The notes under the pieces were generated by a model. The model saw only the letters and a list, made by a program, of their open reading frames with translations. It was not told the origin of the DNA and made no database searches. DNA of 64,000 bases. It comes from an uncultured Streptomyces sp. Its GTDB lineage: Bacteria; Actinomycetota; Actinomycetes; Streptomycetales; Streptomycetaceae. The stretch is taken from contig NZ_CANLBS010000008.1 in NCBI RefSeq assembly GCF_947488945.1, forward strand, positions 284,534-348,533, read 5' to 3'. Both the position numbers and the translations under genes were made by a program. Below, one piece after another: positions 23,855 through 32,189 of this stretch. Numbering within the stretch: position 1 is the stretch's first letter; the number at the start of each line of letters is the position of its first letter.

Positions 23855-25165
23855 TCACGCGGGCAATGCGGGGAACACCACGACCGAGCCGTCCTTGTCA
23901 CGGGCGATCTCGATCGCCACATCCGTCGCGGGGGACTTACTCGGGGCTCCGCCGCCAAGGCGGCGAATGAGGTTGGCCGCCCGCAGCAGCCGGTCGACTT
24001 CGCCATTGGTGAAAACGGGCCGCAGACTCTGGGGACGTGCCAGCTCCAGAGCCGAAAGGCGTTCCAGGACACCGGCGATACTCGACTCCAGTTCGGCGAG
24101 ACGCTGGTGGTCCGCCTTGAGCGCCCGCGCGAAGTTCTCGAACTGATTGCCCGAGTCGCTCTGCGCGTGCTCGACGGCCTGCAGAACGACGACCCGCTGC
24201 TTCAGTGCGATCGCCAGGGCTGCGAGTTCGAGGTGCGCGCGAAACGTGCCGCCCTGCTCGTCGACCCCGGGGAACGCCTTGGCCAGTACGTCGACCCCGA
24301 CGGGCTTGCCTTCGGGGAACCCGTCGAGAGCCTTCTGCCATCCCCGCAGCCGCCGGTCGGCAGCGCCCAGCGCCGTGTTGATTGCGTGCACCGCCGAGTC
24401 CAGTCCGAGCGAGGCGCCGAGCTTGCCCTGGTCCAGCAGGATGGCGGTGGCCTTGTCAATGGCGTCACGGCACCCGTCGAGCTCGCTCTGCTCACCTTCG
24501 ATTTTCTGTTCCTGCAGTTGTTCCAGCAATTCCGTAATGCGCTCGATGGCCTGTTGACGTTTCTGATCGGCGTGAGCGCTCACCCCGACCGCCACGGCCA
24601 TCAGCACGAGCGGTGCAGCCACGGTGAGTGCAGCGCCGCCGGCGGCCGCAACCCCGGCCGTCGCCCCGGCGCCCCCGACCGCGCTCGCTGCCGTGGCCGT
24701 GCCCACCGGCACGAAGTTCGCACCGGCGACGATCGTGCCGGTTGAATCTATGAGTGGTCCCCGGAATCCGTTGCTCATTCCCTTCGCCATCATCGGGCGA
24801 ATGAGGCCCTGGCCGAACTGGGCGGCGACCTTCGCGGGGATGACCATGCGGTACAAGCCTTCGCCGGCGGCTGCCGCAGTCGCCGCCGCGGACGAGTTCC
24901 GCGCGGATTGGGTGATGAGCTGGGACAGGTGTTGAGCCAGAGGACTCACAGCGTCGAGGGGGATGCCCCGGCCTCGGTCGAGCGTGTCGGGCAGCGCGTG
25001 CATCTCCAGCGTGGCCACGGGCTCGCCGGCCATGACGGCCAGCACATGACGCAGTTCCGCCACACGCTCAGGCGTCAGCGGCCCGCCACCGTCCAGCACG
25101 GGCACCCGGACGTCCCCGGTCGCCAGTGTCCAGACCGGCACGATCGCCTTGCGGTAGTCAATCAT
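23855..25165 (-). CDS. Unrecognised 436-aa protein with hydrophobic core segment and coiled coils
   Basis: 436 residues. The N-terminal region (1-85) is soluble. An Ala-rich stretch follows at 90-130. A long Ala/Gly/Val hydrophobic segment spans about 157-197 and could form one or two membrane helices. Charged coiled-coil-like helices follow at about 200-232 and 350-395. There is no signal peptide and no enzymatic motif. A cytoplasmic N-terminus with a central glycine/alanine-rich hydrophobic hairpin flanked by helices recalls alpha-helical membrane-inserting proteins, but this is only architecture. The ATG at 25165 has a GGGGGAG ribosome site. Codon use is less extreme than in neighbours, and the gene lies among small orphan genes and remnants, suggesting acquired DNA. 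Confidence 0.75.
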   Translation of the reverse strand: MIDYRKAIVPVWTLATGDVRVPVLDGGGPLTPERVAELRHVLAVMAGEPVATLEMHALPDTLDRGRGIPLDAVSPLAQHLSQLITQSARNSSAAATAAAAGEGLYRMVIPAKVAAQFGQGLIRPMMAKGMSNGFRGPLIDSTGTIVAGANFVPVGTATAASAVGGAGATAGVAAAGGAALTVAAPLVLMAVAVGVSAHADQKRQQAIERITELLEQLQEQKIEGEQSELDGCRDAIDKATAILLDQGKLGASLGLDSAVHAINTALGAADRRLRGWQKALDGFPEGKPVGVDVLAKAFPGVDEQGGTFRAHLELAALAIALKQRVVVLQAVEHAQSDSGNQFENFARALKADHQRLAELESSIAGVLERLSALELARPQSLRPVFTNGEVDRLLRAANLIRRLGGGAPSKSPATDVAIEIARDKDGSVVVFPALPA

Positions 25166-25231
25166 CGTCTCCCCCTCGTTCGGCGACAACAGAGTACGGC
25201 TGTGATCCGACGAGAAGGGCAGACCGTTGCG

Positions 25232-25354
25232 ATGCTCGGATGGGATGGGTACCACGAGGACGAGTACCGGAGCTTCCGGGCGCACTGGGGCGGCATCCTG
25301 TCCGGGGTACGCGCGCCCGCCCAGGACTTGATCGTCACCCCTCCCAGGGGATGA
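25232..25354 (+). CDS. Possible tiny protein or gene remnant, 40 aa
   Basis: A 41-codon frame in the gap between divergent genes, reading M-L-G-W-D-G-Y-H-E-D-E-Y and ending V-T-P-P-R-G. Its third positions are high in G+C, like real genes here. There is no close ribosome site (AAGGG is about 15 bases away), so it may be the tail of a lost gene. Confidence 0.3.
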   Translation: MLGWDGYHEDEYRSFRAHWGGILSGVRAPAQDLIVTPPRG

Positions 25355-25469
25355 CGATGCGGCAGTCCGTGTCCCGGTCCAGCCCCGGCGGGGAACGCTT
25401 CCAGCCGATTTCGCCGCATCCACGAATGCGTGGAGGCGGCCCGCCAGTTGATGGACGTACTCTGTTGGC

Positions 25470-25658
25470 ATGCACACTTATCCTTCACCCGCCGCGCCCG
25501 CGCGTTCGCTCGCCGAGGTGAACGCGGACATCCGCGCGCTGTGGCGGCGGAGCGGAGGACATCTGTCGCCGGAGGGCCACCGGGAGTACGAACGCCTGCT
25601 GACGGAGTGGTCGGTCGTGATACGGGCCGAGCAGGACGGGGCGGAGCAGTACCGCTAG
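25470..25658 (+). CDS. Small hypothetical protein, 62 aa
   Basis: 62 residues: a Pro/Ala/Ser start then an amphipathic helical segment, S-L-A-E-V-N-A-D-I-R-A-L-W-R-R-S-G-G, ending in a Trp- and Glu-rich part. It is divergent from the 436-aa protein. The ribosome site is poor. The helix composition and third-position bias support coding. It resembles small uncharacterised proteins scattered in streptomycete genomes; no function is assigned. Confidence 0.55.
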   Translation: MHTYPSPAAPARSLAEVNADIRALWRRSGGHLSPEGHREYERLLTEWSVVIRAEQDGAEQYR

Positions 25659-26182
25659 CGCGATCCGCAACCCGTGCGGCGAGGTCGTGGGCTCGTTGAC
25701 TCCTTCAAGACGAACTCACCGGCATGACGAAGCGGTCGGCCGTGGGTGTCGGGCTCGCCGGAGCGGGCCGCACATCGCGGGCCGCTCGGACTCCGAGACC
25801 GGGTCAGACCGTGGTTCGACGAGCTCAACACCATCTGGAGGCCGAAGAGTTCGAACGGTTCGACGACGCTTACGAGCGCATCGAAAGCGTCCTGACCCGG
25901 GTGTCACCGACGGGGCCCGTTGCCGACTTCCTCCTCCACGTCGACCAGGACCGTGCCTCTTTCCTGGGGCGCGGAACCGCCAACAGGTCAGCGATCGAGG
26001 TAGAGCGAACCGCAGCGCATGCCCGCCGGAAGTGCGTGGACGCCGCCGTCGCCAGAGCGGCCCCGCCTGTGTTCAGCGGGTACGCACCCCTTGACCACCC
26101 GCTCCAGTTCCAGGGGCGGGTCCGGACCTCTGAAATCCCGACCGCCTCAAACGTCGGGTAGCCGATCCGGTTGGATGGTTCC
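25659..26182. other. 524-bp region with probable gene decay
   Basis: Apart from the weak frame at 25724-26161 nothing convincing is encoded. The mixture of short protein-like stretches without ribosome sites suggests degraded accessory genes. Confidence 0.4.
25724..26161 (+). pseudogene. Possible degraded coding sequence
   Basis: A 145-codon frame. Its middle (about codons 38-75, E-A-E-E-F-E-R-F-D-D-A-Y-E-R-I-E) looks like a true helical protein with normal codon bias. Both ends are arginine/alanine-rich and poor in bias. No ribosome site was found. It could be a remnant of a longer gene carrying frameshifts; no family is recognised. Confidence 0.3.
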
Positions 26183-26497
26183 ATGGTGAGGAAGCGCGAG
26201 AAGAAGGGGCAACCTCCCTTCGGCATGCCGAAGGGCATCGTCCTGCTCTCGACGCCGGCGGGTTGGCGCCACAGTGTCCTCGCCGTGGACGGCGGGATGC
26301 TCTGCGGGCACCTCGCCGGCCTTTCGGCCAACGCCGACCCGACTGAGGCACAAGCCGCCGCAGCGGCCATGGTGGCAGGACTCGCGCGCGACTTCCATGA
26401 AGCGCGCGTCGACGTGATCTGGGATCCTCCCCGGGAACCCGGGAACTGGACCGCCCAGGTCACCCGTGCCGCGTCACCGCCGAACCAGCAGCCTTAG
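26183..26497 (+). CDS. Small hypothetical protein, 104 aa
   Basis: 104 residues: basic start M-V-R-K-R-E-K-K-G-Q, then G-M-P-K-G-I-V-L-L-S-T-P-A-G-W-R-H-S-V-L-A-V and an Ala-rich helix. It ends in a Trp-containing tail. No signal peptide or known domain. The ATG at 26183 was chosen; a TTG lies 12 bases earlier. A clear ribosome site is missing. It overlaps in another frame the remnant that ends at 26640, so the original gene order is disturbed here. Confidence 0.5.
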   Translation: MVRKREKKGQPPFGMPKGIVLLSTPAGWRHSVLAVDGGMLCGHLAGLSANADPTEAQAAAAAMVAGLARDFHEARVDVIWDPPREPGNWTAQVTRAASPPNQQP

Positions 26498-26640
26498 ATA
26501 CCGCCGACAACGAAGTGGCGGGAATCCTCCACAGCTCCTACGACGGTGCTGCCGACGTCTTCCCCACCACACCCGAAGCGCGTGACCGGATGCGCGATCG
26601 GCACACCGACTGGCTTTTCAGTCACCCCTCGGGGCTCTGA
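26482..26640 (+). pseudogene. 3' remnant of a lost gene
   Basis: A frame without a start runs to TGA at 26640 and reads like a true protein end (D-N-E-V-A-G-I-L-H-S-S-Y-D-G-A-A-D-V-F-P, closing H-P-S-G-L). It is out of phase with the 104-aa frame it overlaps. I do not recognise the parent family. Confidence 0.35.
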
Positions 26641-26861
26641 CGGGCCCAGATCGCCGCTCCGCCGTGCTGCGGCAGGCGCTCGGCCCCCCGATGCGGCGTC
26701 CCCCGTACGCTCCGGTCTCCTGGTGACGGCGACGGGCTACGGGCTCCGTTCCTTACGGGTGGGGCTCCCGGTCCCGCGCCCCGCGTCGGGGGTCCGGCGT
26801 CCGGTTCCCGGCAGCCCCGTTGAGTGGTGGCGGTCTCGGGTACCCCTCCGCCCGGTCAGGC
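26641..26861. other. Non-coding gap
   Basis: About 220 bases with no supported gene, palindrome or promoter. Confidence 0.5.
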
Positions 26862-27122
26862 TCAGGGCTCCACCGGGTGGCCGCCGTCGCCCTCGACCGC
26901 GACGCGCTCCTCGCCCGGCCCGTCGGCGAGTTCGGCCACGGTCACGTCGACCTCGCCGTCGCCGTTGGTGTCGAACTGGTAGAGGTCGGCCACGCCGTCA
27001 CCGGTGGTGTCGGTGATCCAGACGTCGGCCTTGCCGTCGCCGTTGGTGTCCGCCGCCAGGATGACGCGGTGCTCGTCTCCCTGGGTCTCGATCACGTCCG
27101 TCGTCTCTTCGTTTCTGTCCAT
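26862..27122 (-). CDS. Acidic protein with calcium-loop (EF-hand/dockerin-like) repeats, 86 aa
   Basis: 86 residues, strongly acidic. Three Asp-rich loops follow each other: D-T-N-G-D-G-K-A-D-V, D-T-T-G-D-G-V-A-D-L and D-T-N-G-D-G-E-V-D-V. The D-x-[NDT]-G-D-G-x-x-D pattern is the calcium-binding loop seen in EF-hands, dockerins and thrombospondin type 3 repeats. There is no signal peptide, so the protein is probably cytoplasmic, unlike most proteins with such loops. It could buffer or sense calcium. It is unlinked to neighbours (next minus gene begins at 28110). The number of repeats may vary. Confidence 0.8.
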   Translation of the reverse strand: MDRNEETTDVIETQGDEHRVILAADTNGDGKADVWITDTTGDGVADLYQFDTNGDGEVDVTVAELADGPGEERVAVEGDGGHPVEP

Positions 27123-27249
27123 GACCGCCGGTTGCCCGGTCCGCCCGAAGCGAAACGCGATCGGGCGTCGTACGGGACCGGGGTCACCCGCCGGTCGGAC
27201 CCGGCCGACTCCCCCACCGCGTGGGCCGGTTGAGGAGTCGGGACGTCTC

Positions 27250-28110
27250 TCAGCCGAGGCCGGCGGTGACGTCGCCGTTGACGGTGCTCAGGTTCATCGC
27301 CCGCCCGTCGGCCGCGTCGCCCCCACCGGACCCGGGCCCGTCACCCGCGCCGGAGCCGTCGCCGGACCCTGAGTCGCCACCGGAGCCGGGGGTCTGCGGG
27401 ACGAGGACCGAGGTGCGGCCGTTTCGGGTGCCGGCCGTGACGTCGTAGGCGGGGGCGTCGTGCGGCAGCGTGACGCGGACCGAGCCGTTGGTGGTGGCGG
27501 CGGTGACGCGGGACGGCGAGGTGGCACCGCCGAGCGTGACGTCGCCGTTCACCGTCTCGGCCTCCAGTCGGCCCGCGGCGAGGGATTCCGCGCGTACCGA
27601 ACCGTTGCGGGTGACCAGCCGGACGTCGGCGTCCCCGCCGCCGGAACGGGTCACCGTCACATCGCCGTTGACCGTGGTGAGGGCCAACGCCGCTTCCACG
27701 CCCACCGCGTCGATGCCCGCGTTGCGGGCGGTCACCGTGACCGGGACGCCGGCCGGGACCCCGACCGTCGGCATGCGCGGGCAGCCGTCCGCATCGCCAC
27801 CGTCGTCATGTCCGTCCCGGCGGTCCCGGCAGGCCAGGTCGAGCACCCAGGTGCCGTCCCGGTGGGACCACGCGCCGCGCACCGCGGAGTCCGCCGCGAC
27901 GCGGTCGCCCTCGACGGGACGCAGCCGAACCCCGTTCTCGGTCGTGATCACCAGACGGGCGCCCCGGTCCAGCGCCGGGGGCCCTTCCGCCCCGGCCGGC
28001 CGGTCGTCGCCGCAGGCGGAGACGAGGACGAGGGGGGCCACCGTGAGCAGGGCGGCGGCCACGCGACGTGCGGGGCCGTGGGCCGGAGTGGACGGCGTCG
28101 AGGTAGTCAT
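27250..28110 (-). CDS. DUF4097-like lipoprotein
   Basis: 286 residues. The signal peptide ends in a lipobox, L-V-S-A-C, making Cys the lipidated first residue after cleavage (about residue 33). The body is built of repeated beta-strand units with the pattern [LT]-T-V-N-G-D-V-T and T-R-N-G-S-V, typical of the DUF4097 beta-helix-like domain, at about 125-225. A Gly/Ser/Asp linker follows, then one last N-L-S-T-V-N-G-D-V-T unit. It is anchored outside the membrane. The ATG at 28110 starts the signal peptide. It is divergent from the helicase at 28296, with which it shares a 185-bp control region. Confidence 0.85.
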   Translation of the reverse strand: MTTSTPSTPAHGPARRVAAALLTVAPLVLVSACGDDRPAGAEGPPALDRGARLVITTENGVRLRPVEGDRVAADSAVRGAWSHRDGTWVLDLACRDRRDGHDDGGDADGCPRMPTVGVPAGVPVTVTARNAGIDAVGVEAALALTTVNGDVTVTRSGGGDADVRLVTRNGSVRAESLAAGRLEAETVNGDVTLGGATSPSRVTAATTNGSVRVTLPHDAPAYDVTAGTRNGRTSVLVPQTPGSGGDSGSGDGSGAGDGPGSGGGDAADGRAMNLSTVNGDVTAGLG

Positions 28111-28188
28111 GGATGCCCGTATGCCCCCGGAAGACCCCGCCATGGCGCCGGCAGCTCCGCCGAGCGCCGGTCACGGCCCGCACGAGAA

Positions 28189-28218
28189 TTGCACGGCATG
28201 GAATTCGGAGCGTATATT
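28189..28218 (+). promoter_or_regulatory. Candidate promoter for the helicase gene
   Basis: TTGCAC at 28189-28194 and TATATT at 28213-28218 with an 18-base spacer, in a locally AT-rich stretch. It would give a leader of about 70 bases that contains the hairpin at 28244-28261. Confidence 0.5.
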
Positions 28219-28237
28219 CGGTGGTTCTGCATGCATG

Positions 28238-28261
28238 AAAAAAGGCCCCGCACCGGGGGCC
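28238..28261 (-). terminator. Hairpin with T6 tail on the minus strand; also in the helicase leader
   Basis: GGCCCC (28244-28249) pairs with GGGGCC (28256-28261) and is flanked by six A on the plus strand, so the minus-strand transcript would end in a hairpin plus six U, a good intrinsic terminator. On the plus strand the same stem lies in the 5' leader of the helicase mRNA. It may stop antisense or read-through RNA before the lipoprotein gene. Confidence 0.55.
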
Positions 28262-28295
28262 TGACAAGAGACACGTTATCCGGCAGGGAGCCGTT

Positions 28296-30533
28296 TTGTC
28301 AAATCGGGAAAGCGCGGAATTGCGGAGCGAGCAGGAATTCGTCGACCGGGTCCACGACCGTGTCGACGTGCTGCGCGGGGCCGCCGCGCAGCGGGTCGAG
28401 GAGGCGCTGGCGCCGGTGGGGACCGGGCGGCAGGCCCGTCTCGAACGTGAGGTGCTGGTCGCGGAACGCTCGGGTCTGCTGGCCGCGCTCAACGCCGTCG
28501 ACGGTTCGCTGTGTTTTGGCCGCATCGATCTTTCCGACGGCGCGACGCACCATATCGGCCGCATCGGAATCCGTGAGGAAGAGGCGGGTTCGGCGCCTCT
28601 TCTCATCGACTGGCGCGCACCGGTCGCGCGGCCTTTCTATCTCGCCACCGGTCACACGCCGATGGGGCTGCGCCGTCGCCGCCACATCACCACCGAGGGG
28701 CGCACCGTCACCGCGCTGCACGACGAGACCCTCGACCTGGACGAGGACCACACCGGTTTCGAGGACCCGAACGGCGACACGGTGCTGCTCGCCGCCCTGA
28801 ACACCGCGCGCACCGGTCGTATGAGCGACATCGTGCGGACCATCCAGGCGGAGCAGGACCGCCTCATCCGCGCTCCGCACGGCGGGGTGCTGGTCATCGA
28901 GGGCGGCCCCGGCACCGGAAAGACGGCGGTCGCCCTGCACCGCGCGGCCTATCTGCTGTACGAGCAGCGGGAGTTGCTGGCCAAGCGGGCGGTGCTGATC
29001 GTCGGTCCCGATCCCGCCTTCCTGCGGTACATCGGCGAGGTGCTGCCCGCGCTCGGTGAGACCGGGGTGCTGCTGGCGACGCAGGCCGACCTCTTCCCCG
29101 GGGTGCGGGCCACCGGTGTCGACACGCCGCACGTCGCCGGCGTCAAGGGCTCGACCGCGATGGCCGAGGCGCTGGCGCTGGCCGTCCAGGACCGGCAGCG
29201 GCTGCCCGAGCCCGGTGCGCCGGTGGTCGTCCGGCACGACGACGGTGATCTGCTGCTGGACTGGGAGATCGCCTACGAGGCGCGGCAGGCGGCCCGGGAG
29301 ACCCGGTTGCCGCACAACCTGGCCCGCCCGCACTTCGCCTTCCGGATCATCGACGCGCTGACCGCGCAGCTCGCCGAGCGCATCGGCGCCGACCCCTACG
29401 GCGGCCCCAACTTCCTCGGCCCGGACGACCTCGCGCAACTGGGCAAGGGCGTCGCGGTCAGTGAGGAGGTGCACGCGGCGATCGACGAGCTGTGGCCACT
29501 GCTCACCCCGGAGGACTTCCTCGCGGACTACCTCGCCGACCCCCGTTACGTACCGGACGAGGACGCCCACGCGCTGCGCCGGGCGCCGGACGCGCAGGGA
29601 TGGACCGTCGCCGACGTCCCGTTGCTGGACGAGGCGGCCGAGCTGCTCGGCGCGGACGACAGCGCCGCCCGCGCCGCCGCCGAGGCGGAGCGGCAGGAGC
29701 GGATCGCCTACGCGCAGGGGGTGCTGGATCTGTCGCGGGGCTCGGAGACGTACGAGTTCGAGGACGAGGAGGACTCCGAGGTGCTCGCCGCCCACGACCT
29801 CATCGACGCCGAGCGGATGGCGGACCGGCAGGAGGAGGACGACCACCGCAGCGCGGCCGAGCGGGCGGCGGCCGACCGGACCTGGGCGTTCGGGCACATC
29901 ATCGTGGACGAGGCGCAGGAGCTGTCGCCGATGATGTGGCGGCTGCTGATGCGCCGCTCGCCGACCCGCTCGATGACGTTGGTGGGCGACCCGGCGCAGA
30001 CCTCGACCGGGGCGGGCGCCGGGTCCTGGCGGACGCTGCTGGAACCGTACGTCGGCGGGCGCTTCGAGCATGTGCGGCTGAAGGTCAACTACCGCACCCC
30101 GGCTGAGGTCATGGAGCTGGCGGCGAAGGTCGTGCGGGCCGGGGACCCGTCCTTCGAGCCGCCCGGTTCGGTGCGGTCGACCGGCGAGAGGCCGTGGACG
30201 CGGCGTGCCGGGGCGGAGGGCCTGTCGGGCGCGGTCGCGCGGGCGGTCGAGGAGCTGAAGCCGGGAAAGGGGCGGCTGGCGGTGATCGCTCCCCGAGCCC
30301 TGCACGAGGAGGTCGCCTCCGAGGCGGCGGGCATCACGGCCGGGGAGGACCCCGACCTGTCCCGTCCGGTGGTGCTGCTCGATCCGCACCAGGCCAAGGG
30401 GCTGGAGTTCGACCACGTGCTGGTGGTGGAGCCCGCCCTGTTCGGCACGAGCGATTTGTACGTGGCGCTCACCCGCGCCACCCAGCGGCTGGGCATCGTC
30501 CACCGCGAGCCGCTGCCGGACGCCCTGCTCTGA
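28296..30533 (+). CDS. helR: HelR/HelD-type RNA-polymerase-associated helicase-like ATPase
   Basis: 745 residues, an SF1 (UvrD/Rep-like) ATPase. Walker A is G-G-P-G-T-G-K-T near 203-210, Walker B V-D-E-A-Q-E near 537-542, and late motifs include L-V-G-D-P-A-Q and V-A-L-T-R-A-T. The N-terminal coiled-coil (1-75) and the domain inserted between the two motifs fit actinobacterial HelD/HelR. These proteins bind RNA polymerase, release it from DNA and, in HelR, displace rifamycin to give resistance. The start is TTG with an AGGGAG site five bases upstream, a rare start codon here. I cannot tell HelR from HelD by eye; a rifamycin-associated element was not clearly found upstream. Confidence 0.85.
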   Translation: MSNRESAELRSEQEFVDRVHDRVDVLRGAAAQRVEEALAPVGTGRQARLEREVLVAERSGLLAALNAVDGSLCFGRIDLSDGATHHIGRIGIREEEAGSAPLLIDWRAPVARPFYLATGHTPMGLRRRRHITTEGRTVTALHDETLDLDEDHTGFEDPNGDTVLLAALNTARTGRMSDIVRTIQAEQDRLIRAPHGGVLVIEGGPGTGKTAVALHRAAYLLYEQRELLAKRAVLIVGPDPAFLRYIGEVLPALGETGVLLATQADLFPGVRATGVDTPHVAGVKGSTAMAEALALAVQDRQRLPEPGAPVVVRHDDGDLLLDWEIAYEARQAARETRLPHNLARPHFAFRIIDALTAQLAERIGADPYGGPNFLGPDDLAQLGKGVAVSEEVHAAIDELWPLLTPEDFLADYLADPRYVPDEDAHALRRAPDAQGWTVADVPLLDEAAELLGADDSAARAAAEAERQERIAYAQGVLDLSRGSETYEFEDEEDSEVLAAHDLIDAERMADRQEEDDHRSAAERAAADRTWAFGHIIVDEAQELSPMMWRLLMRRSPTRSMTLVGDPAQTSTGAGAGSWRTLLEPYVGGRFEHVRLKVNYRTPAEVMELAAKVVRAGDPSFEPPGSVRSTGERPWTRRAGAEGLSGAVARAVEELKPGKGRLAVIAPRALHEEVASEAAGITAGEDPDLSRPVVLLDPHQAKGLEFDHVLVVEPALFGTSDLYVALTRATQRLGIVHREPLPDALL

Positions 30534-30560
30534 CCGTGCTCGGCGCCCGGCACCGGGCGG

Positions 30561-30598
30561 CCGCCCCGCCCTTCGCGATCCGTGCGGGCGGCGGGGCC
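30561..30598. terminator. Possible shared hairpin between convergent genes
   Basis: CCCCGCCC near 30564-30571 can pair, with one bulged base, with GGGCGG-c-GG near 30586-30594. It lies between the helicase stop (30533) and the SRPBCC stop (30610). Confidence 0.35.
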
Positions 30599-30609
30599 GT
30601 GCAGTGCCG

Positions 30610-31023
30610 TCAGGCGCCGAGGGTCTCGGCCAGGGCGTCGAGGCCGGCGCGGTAGATCCCGTCGAAGAGCGCGGTCGCCTCCGCCTCGCCCACGCCGTCG
30701 GGCGTGAAGAAGCCGGACCATTCGACCCGTGAGCCGTCCGCTCCCCGGTCGACCACGCGCAGGGTGGAGCGGTATCCGGTGACGGGGAAGGGCGCCCGCG
30801 CGATGGAGTAGGAGTAGCTGCGGGCGCTCTCGTCGAAGGTCTCGAGGCGCTCGACGATGGTGGAGCCGTCCGCGTCGGTCAGGGTACGCAGCCGGCCCCC
30901 CTCGCTGGTCTCGCTGTGCGGGATGTAGGGCAGCCAGTCGGGCAGGGAGCCGAAGCCGCCGACGAGCCGCCAGACGTGTTCGGCGGAGTGCGGCAGGTCG
31001 CGGGTGACGAGGGTGGAAGCCAT
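30610..31023 (-). CDS. SRPBCC (polyketide cyclase/START-like) protein
   Basis: 137 residues of the SRPBCC ligand-binding fold: opening strand T-L-V-T-R-D-L, helix S-A-E-H-V-W-R-L-V-G-G-F-G-S-L-P-D-W-L, then beta strands and a long closing helix A-L-F-D-G-I-Y-R-A-G-L. It binds a small hydrophobic ligand in a deep pocket; catalytic activity cannot be told. It lies 69 bases after the aldo/keto reductase on the same strand, so the two probably share the promoter at 32190-32218. Function with the reductase may be handling a carbonyl substrate; this is inference. Confidence 0.88.
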   Translation of the reverse strand: MASTLVTRDLPHSAEHVWRLVGGFGSLPDWLPYIPHSETSEGGRLRTLTDADGSTIVERLETFDESARSYSYSIARAPFPVTGYRSTLRVVDRGADGSRVEWSGFFTPDGVGEAEATALFDGIYRAGLDALAETLGA

Positions 31024-31092
31024 GGGGGTGTCTCCTCGGAGTTCTCGGACGTACGGGGGCCACGTACGGGGGCCGGGGTCGGGCCGGTGCGC

Positions 31093-32103
31093 TCAGACGG
31101 TAGGGACGGGCGCGTCGTGGGAGAGGATCCCGCGCTCGCGCAGGGCGGCCCAGAAGGCCGCCGGGACGTCCTGGTCGAGGGCGCCGAGGTCCTCGGCTAT
31201 GCGGCTGGGGCGGGTGGCGCCGGGGATGACGGCGGCGACGGCCGGGTGGGCCAGCGCGAACTGGAGCGCGGCGGACTTGATGCCGATGCCGTGCTCGCGG
31301 GCGAGGTCCTTGATGACGCCGACCGTGCGGACGATGTCGTCGGGCGCCTCGGCGTACTCGAAGTGGTTGCCGCCGGCGAGGATGCCGGAGCTGTACGGAC
31401 CCCCGACCACGAGGTCGACCCCACCGGCGGCTGCGGCGGGCAGCAGGCGCTGGAGAGCGCGGGCGTGGTCGAGCAGGGTGTAGCGGCCCGCCAGCAGGAA
31501 GGCGTCGGGGCGCGGCTCGTCGAGGTCGAGGGTCATCTCCAGCGGCTCGACCTTGTTGACGCCGAGGCCCCATGCCTTGATGACGCCCTCCTCGCGCAGC
31601 CGGGTGAGCGCGCGGAACGCGCCGGTGCGGGCGCTTTCGTAGACGCCGACCCACTCGTCGCCGTAGAAGTCCTGGGCGACGTCGTGGACCCAGACGATGT
31701 CGAGCCGGTCGGTCCTGAGCCGCTTCAGGCTGTCCTCGACGGAGCGCAGGGTGGCGTCGGCGCCGTAGTCGTTGACGATCTTGTTGGGGCGGCCGTGCTC
31801 GAACAGCGCGCCCTTCTCGCCCAGTTCGCGGGCGGCGGGGTCCTCGATCTCGTCGAGGATGACCCGGCCGACCTTGGTCGACAGGACGTACGCGTCACGG
31901 GGCTGCTCGGACAGTACGTCCCCGAGACGGATCTCGGCGAGACCCGCGCCGTACAGCGGGGCGGTGTCGAAGTAGCGGATGCCCTGGTCCCAGGCGGCCT
32001 GGACGGTGGCCGCGGCCTCCTCGTCCGGGATGGCGCGGAACATGTTGCCGAGAGGGGCGGTGCCGAAACCGATGCGGCCGGGCAGCAGGTCGCGGATGCT
32101 CAT
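31093..32103 (-). CDS. Aldo/keto reductase (D-threo-aldose 1-dehydrogenase-like)
   Basis: 336 residues of an NADP-dependent aldo/keto reductase. The catalytic Asp is in F-D-T-A-P-L-Y and the following Tyr, the Lys in S-T-K-V-G and the His in W-V-H-D-V. The longer form with P-L-G-N-M-F and the A-P-L-Y-G-A-G-L-A-E segment resembles L-fucose/D-threo-aldose dehydrogenases, which oxidise sugars with NAD(P). The ATG at 32103 has an AGAGGT site. The promoter with overlapping operator lies 80 bases upstream, and the SRPBCC gene follows. Sugar oxidation is the likeliest role but the substrate is unknown. Confidence 0.9.
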   Translation of the reverse strand: MSIRDLLPGRIGFGTAPLGNMFRAIPDEEAAATVQAAWDQGIRYFDTAPLYGAGLAEIRLGDVLSEQPRDAYVLSTKVGRVILDEIEDPAARELGEKGALFEHGRPNKIVNDYGADATLRSVEDSLKRLRTDRLDIVWVHDVAQDFYGDEWVGVYESARTGAFRALTRLREEGVIKAWGLGVNKVEPLEMTLDLDEPRPDAFLLAGRYTLLDHARALQRLLPAAAAGGVDLVVGGPYSSGILAGGNHFEYAEAPDDIVRTVGVIKDLAREHGIGIKSAALQFALAHPAVAAVIPGATRPSRIAEDLGALDQDVPAAFWAALRERGILSHDAPVPTV

Positions 32104-32189
32104 GGGGATGTACCTCTGTCTGTACGGGTGCGCGGCGCGCGGGTGTGGGGCGCGGGTCGCACGGGTGCATGTGGGGCTGACAAGCCAGA

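Noticed and set aside
28244..28261. Hairpin in the helicase leader taken as a rifamycin-associated element
   Set aside because: The symmetric GGCCCC/GGGGCC does not match the element as I remember it; kept only as a terminator/leader hairpin.
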